Source: CAYNFP01 sp964396655
GTDB taxonomy: Bacteria; Bacillota_I; Bacilli_A; RF39; UBA660
Reading direction: 5' to 3'
Assembly (NCBI GenBank): GCA_964396655.1
Contig: CAYNFP010000001.1
Location: 138,041 to 202,040, forward strand
Length of the DNA: 64,000 nt
In this document: positions 43,120 through 49,720 of the stretch, one piece after another
How positions within the stretch are numbered: position 1 is the first letter of the stretch
Layout: every line of letters begins with the position of its first letter
The notes under the pieces: model-generated
What the model was told of the DNA's origin: nothing
Databases searched by the model: none
Seen by the model: only the letters and a program-made list of their open reading frames with translations
Translations under genes and position numbers: made by a program

Positions 43120-44283
43120 TTGGGACAAGTAGTAGTAAATAAAAAAGATGATGTTGTAATAAAAATGCTTCATTATTTTGTCACTCATGAAAACTATAAA
43201 CCAATTATATTAACAGGTGTACAAAATGAAATATGGCTTGAAAATTTTGATAAAGATTTAAAATTAATTAGAATAAATATAAATTACATACATAATAATG
43301 AACAATTTAGTACAGATCTATGGAAAGCTAATATTATAAGAAAAAATATAGGAAAGAAAACATTCTCATTAAATATAAATATGTTAAATATATTAGTTGA
43401 TACTAATGAAAATTTAGAATTAACAGATTCTAAAAATATAGCAACTTTAAAAATAAATAAAGTTTCGGATATTAAAAAGAATAAATTATTAAATGAGTTT
43501 TTTCCGTCTATTAAAGAAAAATTAAAATCTAAAAATTCTGGTGTAGATGATTTTATAAAATTATCTACTGAATTAAATGAAAAAACAATTAAAGAAGAGA
43601 AAAAATTAAGTAATATATTTAAAAACAAGAAACCACTTGCTACGAATGTTTTAATTGCAATTAATGTAATAATATTTTTGATGATGTTTGCATTTAATAT
43701 CGTAAAAAACGGATCAATAAGCTTAATAACATATTATACAGCAAACAATTATAAATTAATTCAAAGTGAAGGAATTTTAGGCTTATATAGACTAATAACA
43801 AGTATGTTTATACATCCAGATATATTTTATATATTTTTTAATATGTATGCTTTATATGTAGTTGGAAGTCAAGTAGAAAGATATTACGGTAAAAAGAATT
43901 TATTAATAATATACTTTGTTAGTGGTATAGTTGGAAGCTTGTTTTCTAATGTATTTATGTCTTCAACTTCAATAAGTGTAGGGGCATCAGGAGCTATATT
44001 TGGGTTATTTGGAGCTTTGGCTTATTTTGCTTATAATTATAGAGCACTTTTGGGAGACTTTTTAAAAAGTTCAATAATACCAATACTAGTTATAAATTTA
44101 TTATTAGGAATATTTATTTCTGGAATAAATGTTTTAACGCAAGTAGGAGGATTAATAGGAGGATTACTTATATCTATAATTCTTGGAGCTTCTGGAAAAG
44201 AAAAAAAATCATCAAGTATTAACTTCATAATTTCATTAATATTATTAATTATATTTATGATATATATGATATATATAAAATAA
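43120..44283 (+). CDS. Rhomboid-family membrane protein lacking conserved histidines
   Basis: The 387-residue protein has an N-terminal cytoplasmic domain of about 170 residues, like YqgP/GluP, and about seven membrane segments. The serine motif SVGASGAIFGLFGAL is present. The last-helix A-H-x-G-G motif reads TQVGGLIGG, with glutamine in place of the catalytic histidine, and the H-x-x-x-N of the earlier segment reads IFYIFFN, with tyrosine. It may be a rhomboid pseudoprotease. The start is a TTG after AAGGAGGT. Confidence 0.85.
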   Translation: MGQVVVNKKDDVVIKMLHYFVTHENYKPIILTGVQNEIWLENFDKDLKLIRININYIHNNEQFSTDLWKANIIRKNIGKKTFSLNINMLNILVDTNENLELTDSKNIATLKINKVSDIKKNKLLNEFFPSIKEKLKSKNSGVDDFIKLSTELNEKTIKEEKKLSNIFKNKKPLATNVLIAINVIIFLMMFAFNIVKNGSISLITYYTANNYKLIQSEGILGLYRLITSMFIHPDIFYIFFNMYALYVVGSQVERYYGKKNLLIIYFVSGIVGSLFSNVFMSSTSISVGASGAIFGLFGALAYFAYNYRALLGDFLKSSIIPILVINLLLGIFISGINVLTQVGGLIGGLLISIILGASGKEKKSSSINFIISLILLIIFMIYMIYIK

Positions 44284-44314
44284 GAAAACTCACTTTAATG
44301 TGAGTCTTTTTTTA
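44284..44314. terminator. Bidirectional terminator
   Basis: GAAAACTCAC and GTGAGTCTTT form the stem around TTTAAT with T/A tails on both sides. It lies between the rhomboid gene and the minus-strand unknown gene. Confidence 0.75.
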
Positions 44315-45202
44315 TTTTTCTCTTGAGTTTAATATGGCCTTTCTTATTAATTGAACAGGTTTTTCTTTAATATCTTCATTAAAACTCAATTCTCTTTCAC
44401 TTGTGCAAGGAGCATTTAATCTTTTAAAAGTTTTTTTGGGTTCAATTATTTTTGATTCTAATATTAATCCGCCATCTGTTTTTCTTACTGTATTCATAGT
44501 TATATATATTTCAAATCCTCTTTTAACATTTATTATATAAAAACAATTTTTTTCATCACTTTCAACTTCTTTATATAAAAATTTTCCAATATTTTCTTCT
44601 ATGTCGATAGAAAATATTTCTTTCAAATCAATATCTTTTTTTATTAGTTGTTTCCCATCAACTATTACTGAAATAATACCATGTTTACTTGAAATTAAAT
44701 ATCTTTCTTCACAATCATTTTCATCTGCTTTTTGTCTTAAATACCAAATTAATTCATTTATATCACAAAATGAATTTTCTTCTTTAAAGGATGGTAATAA
44801 ACAAGCTTGATTTTCAACACTAATCAGTCTTAATTTCCCATTATTATAAAATTTAAAAACTCCTCCAACTAAAACTTCATATGGACTCATATTTAAATAA
44901 TTTTCTTCTTTGTTTTCTTTTAAAAGTTTTTTTGCATTAAAAATTCTGCATAAAGGGTAGGTTACACCAATTTTAGCTGTTAACAAATAAAATTTTTCCA
45001 TAATTGGGGTAGAGCTTAATGGTATATTTCCTAATTTTTCATATTTTTGTATAATTTCTTTTGCTCTTTTAGAATCTAAATAATTTAAACCATCAATAGA
45101 AATTATAAGATCGTCATCAGTTCTTGGAGCTGCCAACTGAACTTTATCTCCAACATGATATTTTTCTCTTATATAAAAACAAAAACTATCAAAAATCCAC
45201 AT
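44312..45202 (-). CDS. Unknown protein
   Basis: The 296-residue soluble protein has no signal or recognised family. I chose the ATG whose complement is 45200-45202, since AAGGAGAT lies eight bases upstream; a longer frame to 45223 starts in front of it. Composition is ordinary for this genome. Confidence 0.75.
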   Translation of the reverse strand: MWIFDSFCFYIREKYHVGDKVQLAAPRTDDDLIISIDGLNYLDSKRAKEIIQKYEKLGNIPLSSTPIMEKFYLLTAKIGVTYPLCRIFNAKKLLKENKEENYLNMSPYEVLVGGVFKFYNNGKLRLISVENQACLLPSFKEENSFCDINELIWYLRQKADENDCEERYLISSKHGIISVIVDGKQLIKKDIDLKEIFSIDIEENIGKFLYKEVESDEKNCFYIINVKRGFEIYITMNTVRKTDGGLILESKIIEPKKTFKRLNAPCTSERELSFNEDIKEKPVQLIRKAILNSREK

Positions 45203-45248
45203 ATTAAAAATCTCCTTTTCCAATGAAAATTATTATACGAAATAAAAT

Positions 45249-45285
45249 AGAAAAAGTACAGTAAATTTTCTGTACTTTTTCTATT
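45249..45285. terminator. Bidirectional terminator
   Basis: AAAAAGTACAG and CTGTACTTTTT form the stem around TAAATTTT. Confidence 0.7.
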
Positions 45286-45336
45286 CATTTATTTTTTCAA
45301 AAATCTACTAATTGCATAGTCTTTTGATTTTCTATA

Positions 45337-45495
45337 TTATTCAGATATTATTATTTCACTCATTATTCCAATTATTGGATACGAATGAGAATTTATAAGA
45401 TCAGGATTCAATGAATCAAATGCACTCATATTTCTATAAAATATATCATTAGCTATACCACTTATAAAGTCTTCTAACTCTTTTATATATTCCAT
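45337..45495 (-). CDS. Small unknown frame, possibly a remnant
   Basis: A 52-residue frame starts 14 bases after the stop of the upstream minus-strand gene: MEYIKELEDF, then FYRNMSAFDSLNP and an isoleucine-rich end. It has no ribosome binding site and no recognised family. It may be a translationally coupled small gene or a remnant. Confidence 0.35.
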   Translation of the reverse strand: MEYIKELEDFISGIANDIFYRNMSAFDSLNPDLINSHSYPIIGIMSEIIISE

Positions 45496-45509
45496 ATAAT
45501 TAGTTTGAT

Positions 45510-46178
45510 TTATAGCCTTGAAAAGCTTGTTATTTCTTTATGTACGGTATCTCTAATAAGGGCTAATAATTCACAGTATTTTGGATCTTTCTTTGGGATT
45601 TTTTTTAATTCACTGATTGAAATTATAAAATGTTTTTTTTTATCTGTAAAATTCATATCAACACTTTGATAATGCTCTATACATTCTGTATTTGAAAGAA
45701 TTAATGAATTGACATCAAAAGAATAAAATTCTCTTTGGGGCATTTTCATTTCTTTTGGAATATTTGTAAGATCAATATATATTGCATCGAAATCATCTGA
45801 TAATTTTTCATAATTTATAGATAATCTTTCTGATAGTTTTTTCCATCCGTTATAAGAAAATTTATATTGAAGAAACGGATATTCTTGGCTTAATCTAATT
45901 ATATCATTAAGATTTCTTATATAACATATTCTTGAATTATCTTTTAATTTAAAAATAACAGCCTCATTAAATCTCCAAGTTGCTAAATCTGGATTTTTTT
46001 CTAAAAATGTTAACCAATCACAAATAAATCCTTTTTTAAAATTGTATTCTGTTGCCCAAATTCCTTTTCTTGGTTTAAAAGATGTATATCCATTTGGCCT
46101 TTGGACTGGAATAAATAATTCACTTCTTATATCTTTTGTTCCAACTGTTATAAATTGTTTATATAATATACTTTCCAT
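45510..46178 (-). CDS. Unknown protein
   Basis: The 222-residue soluble protein opens with a F-I-P-V-Q-R-P-N-G-Y-T-S-F-K-P-R-K-G-I-W-A motif (an R-P followed by a K-G-x-W-A), then a WLTFLEKNP segment and aromatic residues. I recall similar sequences from gut Bacillota but no functional name. The start follows AAAGGGGAT. It lies ahead of the small frame at 45337-45495 on the same strand. Confidence 0.65.
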   Translation of the reverse strand: MESILYKQFITVGTKDIRSELFIPVQRPNGYTSFKPRKGIWATEYNFKKGFICDWLTFLEKNPDLATWRFNEAVIFKLKDNSRICYIRNLNDIIRLSQEYPFLQYKFSYNGWKKLSERLSINYEKLSDDFDAIYIDLTNIPKEMKMPQREFYSFDVNSLILSNTECIEHYQSVDMNFTDKKKHFIISISELKKIPKKDPKYCELLALIRDTVHKEITSFSRL

Positions 46179-46221
46179 AAATCCCCTTTAAATAATGATG
46201 TATATTATATCATAAAACATA

Positions 46222-46250
46222 AAAAAAGTATAGATTTTCTATACTTTTAT
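46222..46250 (-). terminator. Terminator of lexA
   Basis: AAAGTATAGA and TCTATACTTT form a stem; on the minus strand it is followed by T residues and overlaps the lexA stop. Confidence 0.7.
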
Positions 46251-46864
46251 AATTCTCTATATAATGCGATAGCTTTACCTAATATAGTTACTTCTTTTAA
46301 TATTATTGGTGGCATAAAATCATTTTCTGGTTGTAATCTAAAATATCCATCTTCTTTATAAAAAGTTTTTAAAGTTGCTTCATTATTTTCATTTAACGCC
46401 ACAATTAAATCTCCATTTTTTGCTGTGTTAGTTCTTTCAACTATAACTGTATCCCCACTGTAAATTCCAATATTAATCATACTTTCACCTTGTACTAGTA
46501 AAGAAAATACTTCTTTGTTTCTTGGTATCATATGAGCTGGAATAGTTAGATATTCATCAGGATGTTCAATTGCTTCGATAGGGTTACCAGCAGCAACTTT
46601 ACCTAATAAAGGAATAGTTGCAATTTCATCATTCTTTTCCACAAATTCATTAGGAACTTTTATTTCTAATGTTCTAAATTTAGAATTTGTTTGTGATATA
46701 TAACCTTTATTAATTAAATGTTTTAAATGAACAAATACAGTGGCTGGACTATGTAAATCTAATTCTTCACATAATTCTCTTACAGTAGGAGCATAACCTT
46801 TTTTTGCAAAATATTTTTTTATTGATGTTAATACTTCTTCTTGTTTATTAGTTAATTTTTCCAC
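46247..46864 (-). CDS. lexA: SOS repressor LexA
   Basis: The 205-residue protein, the usual length, has an N-terminal winged helix (YAPTVRELCEELDLHSPATV), the self-cleavage site Ala-Gly in KVAAGNPIEA, the catalytic serine in GESM and the lysine in EATLKTF. It represses DNA-damage genes until RecA filaments trigger its cleavage. I chose the GTG whose complement is 46862-46864, five bases after GGTGA. Two degenerate LexA-like boxes lie in the region it shares with the divergent small gene. Confidence 0.94.
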   Translation of the reverse strand: MEKLTNKQEEVLTSIKKYFAKKGYAPTVRELCEELDLHSPATVFVHLKHLINKGYISQTNSKFRTLEIKVPNEFVEKNDEIATIPLLGKVAAGNPIEAIEHPDEYLTIPAHMIPRNKEVFSLLVQGESMINIGIYSGDTVIVERTNTAKNGDLIVALNENNEATLKTFYKEDGYFRLQPENDFMPPIILKEVTILGKAIALYREL

Positions 46865-46913
46865 TAAATTCACCAACTTTCATTTTAATATTAACACAAT
46901 AGTGTAAAATTGT

Positions 46914-46927
46914 CAAACAAATGTTTT
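46914..46927. promoter_or_regulatory. LexA-like box near the lexA promoter
   Basis: CAAACAAATGTTTT is a 7-of-10 match to CGAAC-N4-GTTCG, 50 bases upstream of the lexA start. It is likely to be an autoregulatory operator, but it is degenerate. Confidence 0.45.
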
Positions 46928-46935
46928 ATTATATA

Positions 46936-46964
46936 TTGACACGAACAATTATTTGTATTAATAT
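46936..46964 (+). promoter_or_regulatory. Promoter with LexA-like box in its spacer
   Basis: TTGACA (46936-46941), a 17-base spacer and TAATAT (46959-46964) form a good promoter for the small gene at 46994. Within the spacer, CGAACAATTATTTG (46942-46955) is an 8-of-10 match to the Bacillota LexA box, so bound LexA would block RNA polymerase. Confidence 0.55.
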
Positions 46965-46993
46965 TAAATTGTAAAAGAAAGGAGAGTTATGCA

Positions 46994-47146
46994 ATGGAAA
47001 AATTATTTGAAGACTATAAAGGAATTATATTATTTTATATAATTATCGCTTTATTAGCATTTGTTTGTACTTTAAGACTTAACTCATTAAATTCTGTAGG
47101 ATCTAATAATAATGATAATCAAGTAGAAGTTACACATTTTGCTTAA
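46994..47146 (+). CDS. Small single-span membrane protein divergent from lexA (candidate SOS division inhibitor)
   Basis: The 50-residue protein has a short charged start (MEKLFEDYKG), one strong membrane segment (IILFYIIIALLAFVCTL), and a small polar outer tail rich in Asn and Ser. A AAGGAGAG site precedes the ATG. Its promoter contains a LexA-like box. YneA of Bacillus and SosA of Staphylococcus are likewise short single-span proteins divergent from lexA that stop cell division after DNA damage. Neither sequence can be matched here beyond layout, so the role is inferred. Confidence 0.65.
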   Translation: MEKLFEDYKGIILFYIIIALLAFVCTLRLNSLNSVGSNNNDNQVEVTHFA

Positions 47147-47197
47147 TACTTGATACTAATATTATAAAAGTGTATAATTGTTTGAGTGGAGGATATT

Positions 47198-47686
47198 ATG
47201 AAAATAGATTTAACATCACTTATAAATAACGTTGAAGATATAATAAATATAAATGAAAAAATAGTTGTACCCGAAGAAATATATAAAGGAACTGATATTA
47301 GAAAATTAAACGAATTAACAGTAGTTGGAAATATATCAGATCTTGGAGATAAAATTTATAATATTAGTGTTTTGGTTAGTGGTGTTATGATATTGCCATG
47401 TGCTTTATCATTAGAAGATGTAGAATATCCTTTTGAAGTTATGATAAATCAAAATGTAGGCGAAACCGAAGATTTTGAACAAAATTACAAAATAATTTCA
47501 AATACACTTGATATTTTACCAATTTTGTGGGAAAATATTGTACTGGAAATCCCAAACAAAGTTGTAAAGGAAAATGCCAATATAAAAACTAAAGGGGATG
47601 GCTGGAGTTTGGTTAATAATGGTGAAATAAAAAATAACCAGTTAAGCGAATTAAAAGAACTATTAGATATGGAGGAAGAAAAATGA
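47198..47686 (+). CDS. yceD: YceD-family protein (DUF177)
   Basis: The 162-residue protein precedes rpmF, the fixed position of the YceD/DUF177 family, which is linked to 23S rRNA accumulation. The family core is visible in ISVLVSGVMILPCALSLEDV and the acidic NVGETEDFEQ that follows. I chose the ATG at 47198 after GGAGG; a GTG at 47186 overlaps that site. Its stop overlaps the rpmF start (ATGA). Confidence 0.8.
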   Translation: MKIDLTSLINNVEDIININEKIVVPEEIYKGTDIRKLNELTVVGNISDLGDKIYNISVLVSGVMILPCALSLEDVEYPFEVMINQNVGETEDFEQNYKIISNTLDILPILWENIVLEIPNKVVKENANIKTKGDGWSLVNNGEIKNNQLSELKELLDMEEEK

Positions 47687-47970
47687 AATTAGATATTCAA
47701 TTATTTGGTGCACTACCTGCTAGAAGGATTAGTAAAACAAGAAAAAGATTAAGAAGAACTCATTTAAAGAAAGAGGCTCCAACAGTTGTATCTTGTCCTA
47801 ATTGCAAAAGCCCAATAGCACCTCATAGAGCTTGTACAAAATGTGGCTATTATAAAGGTAAAGATGTTCTAGGAAAAGAAACTAAAGAAGCAGCACTAGA
47901 AAAAGTTGTTAAGACTAAAAAGGAAGCTAAAAAGAAAATTGCACCTAAAAAGAAAATTGATTTAAATTAA
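47683..47970 (+). CDS. rpmF: Ribosomal protein bL32 with N- and C-terminal extensions
   Basis: The 95-residue protein contains the bL32 core PARRISKTRKRLRRTHLK and the zinc ribbon with two C-x2-C pairs (CPNC, CTKC). The usual protein has about 57 residues and begins M-A-V-P-x-R-R. This one begins MKLDIQLFGALPARR, and the extension closely resembles the bL27 start in this window (MKFLELNIQLFASHKG), which Prp cleaves after phenylalanine. The C-terminus adds about 35 residues rich in Lys, Glu and Ala. The GGAGGAA site lies inside yceD. Confidence 0.93.
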   Translation: MKLDIQLFGALPARRISKTRKRLRRTHLKKEAPTVVSCPNCKSPIAPHRACTKCGYYKGKDVLGKETKEAALEKVVKTKKEAKKKIAPKKKIDLN

Positions 47971-47988
47971 TGTAAAATTTTCAAGAAA

Positions 47989-48019
47989 AAATGTAAAAAT
48001 ATATTTACATTTTTTTTTA
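47989..48019 (+). terminator. Terminator of rpmF overlapping the mraZ -35 box
   Basis: AATGTAAA and TTTACATT form the stem around AATATA and nine T residues follow. The right arm also holds TTTACA, the -35 box of the mraZ promoter. Confidence 0.7.
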
Positions 48020-48032
48020 TGTGTAGTAATAT
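48004..48032 (+). promoter_or_regulatory. Promoter of the mraZ division cluster
   Basis: TTTACA (48004-48009), a 17-base spacer and TAATAT (48027-48032) give a good sigma-A promoter. The start point would be just at the first MraZ repeat. Confidence 0.65.
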
Positions 48033-48069
48033 AGTGGTAGACAGTGGAATAATGTGGAAGAAAGTGGGG
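48033..48069 (+). promoter_or_regulatory. MraZ operator: four GTGG repeats at 10-bp spacing
   Basis: GTGG occurs at 48034, 48044, 48054 and 48064, exactly 10 bp apart (AGTGGTAGAC, AGTGGAATAA, TGTGGAAGAA, AGTGGGGGAT). MraZ is known to bind such direct repeats in front of its own operon in Mycoplasma and E. coli. The last repeat overlaps the mraZ ribosome binding site. Confidence 0.8.
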
Positions 48070-48075
48070 GATTTT

Positions 48076-48516
48076 ATGCTTATTGGAGAATTTCACCACA
48101 ATATTGATGATAAAGGTCGTTTGATAGTTCCTTCTAAGTTTAGAAGTGAGTTAGGAGAAAGATTTATCATAACAAGAGGGTTAGATAAATGTATATTTGT
48201 TTATTCTCTTGGTGAATGGAATACAATAGTCAAAAAATTAACTTCATTATCTTTTACTAAAAAAGACGCCAGAAATTTCATGAGATTTTTCTTAAGTGGA
48301 GCCACTGAATGTGAATTCGATAAACAAGGTCGAATCAATATTACCTCACCGTTAGTTCATTACGCCGATTTAAATCGTGAATGCGTGATAATTGGCGTAA
48401 ATGAACGAATAGAAATATGGAGTAAAGAAAATTTTGATAGTTTCTTCGAAGAAAACGAATCAAAGTTCTCAGAGATTTCAGAACACTTATTTGATATGGA
48501 AGATGTAAATGCATAA
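48076..48516 (+). CDS. mraZ: Transcription regulator MraZ
   Basis: The 146-residue protein has two AbrB-like SpoVT domains, the first starting MLIGEFHHNIDDKGRLIVPSKFR (given in part) and the second with CEFDKQGRINI. MraZ autoregulates the division and cell wall cluster. I chose the ATG at 48076 after AAGTGGGGGA; an upstream frame to 48019 lacks a site. It overlaps rsmH by eight bases. Confidence 0.93.
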   Translation: MLIGEFHHNIDDKGRLIVPSKFRSELGERFIITRGLDKCIFVYSLGEWNTIVKKLTSLSFTKKDARNFMRFFLSGATECEFDKQGRINITSPLVHYADLNRECVIIGVNERIEIWSKENFDSFFEENESKFSEISEHLFDMEDVNA

Positions 48517-49411
48517 AAGTGTGTTATATGATGAGGTATTAGAAGGATTAAATATAAAGCCTTCTGGAAAATATATTGATGCAACTCTTGGTTATGGAGG
48601 TCATTCTAGCGGGGTATTGGGTTTATTGAATGAGAAGGGGTTCTTATTCGCCTTAGATCAAGATGAGGAAGCTATTAAATATAGTAGTGAACGTCTTGGT
48701 AAAATTTCTAAAAATTTTAAAATCATTAAATCAAACTTTAAAGATATGAAAAATGTTATATCAGAAAAAGTAGATGGAATAATGTTTGATTTAGGAGTTA
48801 GTAGTCCACAACTGGATAATCCGCAAAGAGGATTCAGTTATCATTATGATGCTCTTTTAGACATGAGAATGGATAGAGATAATGAGTTAACAGCTTATGA
48901 AGTTGTAAATAGTTATCCTATAGAGAAATTAATAGAAATATTTTTTATTTATGGAGAAGAAAAATATGCTAAAAGTATTGCAAAAGCTATAATTGACAAA
49001 CGCCCTATAAAAACAACATTAGAATTAGCTGAAGTAATTAAAAATAGTGTGCCACAAAGTTATAGAAATGAATCTCATCCAGCAAGAAAAGTATTTCAAG
49101 CAATTAGGATAGAAGTTAATAATGAATTAAAAATTTTAGAAAATTCAATACTTAGTGCATTTGATTTACTTAATAGTAAAGGAAGAATGTGTATAATTAC
49201 ATTTCATTCTTTAGAAGATAGAATAGTAAAAAGAGTATTTAATAATTTATGTAAAGATGATGTTCTAGCTAAAGATTTGCCTTTTGTTCCAGAAGATATG
49301 AAACCTAAAGCAAATTTAATAAATAGAAAGCCAATAATACCAAATGAAAAAGAATTAAAAGAAAATAATAGGAGTAGAAGTGCTAAACTTCGAATTATAG
49401 AAAAAATATAA
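48509..49411 (+). CDS. rsmH: 16S rRNA cytosine-1402 N4-methyltransferase RsmH (MraW)
   Basis: The 300-residue SAM-dependent methyltransferase opens HKSVLYDEVLEGL and has the SAM motif DATLGYGGHS, GIMFDLGVSSPQLD and the closing ITFHSLEDRIVKR. It methylates the P-site base C1402 of 16S rRNA. It is the second gene of the mraZ cluster, overlapping mraZ. Confidence 0.96.
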   Translation: MHKSVLYDEVLEGLNIKPSGKYIDATLGYGGHSSGVLGLLNEKGFLFALDQDEEAIKYSSERLGKISKNFKIIKSNFKDMKNVISEKVDGIMFDLGVSSPQLDNPQRGFSYHYDALLDMRMDRDNELTAYEVVNSYPIEKLIEIFFIYGEEKYAKSIAKAIIDKRPIKTTLELAEVIKNSVPQSYRNESHPARKVFQAIRIEVNNELKILENSILSAFDLLNSKGRMCIITFHSLEDRIVKRVFNNLCKDDVLAKDLPFVPEDMKPKANLINRKPIIPNEKELKENNRSRSAKLRIIEKI

Positions 49412-49423
49412 TAGGTGATATTT

Positions 49424-49708
49424 ATGAAGAAAAAAATTAGTTTGTTAAAGGGAGAAAAATTTCTATATTTCATGATAGGTTTACTTATTGTTGGAAATTT
49501 ATTAGGACAAGCTTTTTCTTCAGCAATGTTATCTAAAACTAATATAGAGGTAGAAAGTATAAAAAATAAAATATCTACACAAGAAAACATGAATGAAAGT
49601 TTAACAATGAAAATTAATGAATTATCTTCATTTGAAAAAGTTGAGAGTGTTGCAACTCTATATGGTTTGGGGTATAATAATAGTAATATTAAAATCATAT
49701 CAGAGTAG
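49424..49708 (+). CDS. ftsL: FtsL-like division protein
   Basis: The 94-residue protein has one membrane segment near residues 14-36 and a coiled-coil outside it ending in VESVATLYGLG, the usual FtsL end. It is a bitopic protein of the divisome. Its place between rsmH and the class B PBP is the FtsL position. An AGGTGAT site decides the ATG at 49424. Confidence 0.8.
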   Translation: MKKKISLLKGEKFLYFMIGLLIVGNLLGQAFSSAMLSKTNIEVESIKNKISTQENMNESLTMKINELSSFEKVESVATLYGLGYNNSNIKIISE

Positions 49709-49720
49709 GAGTAATATATT

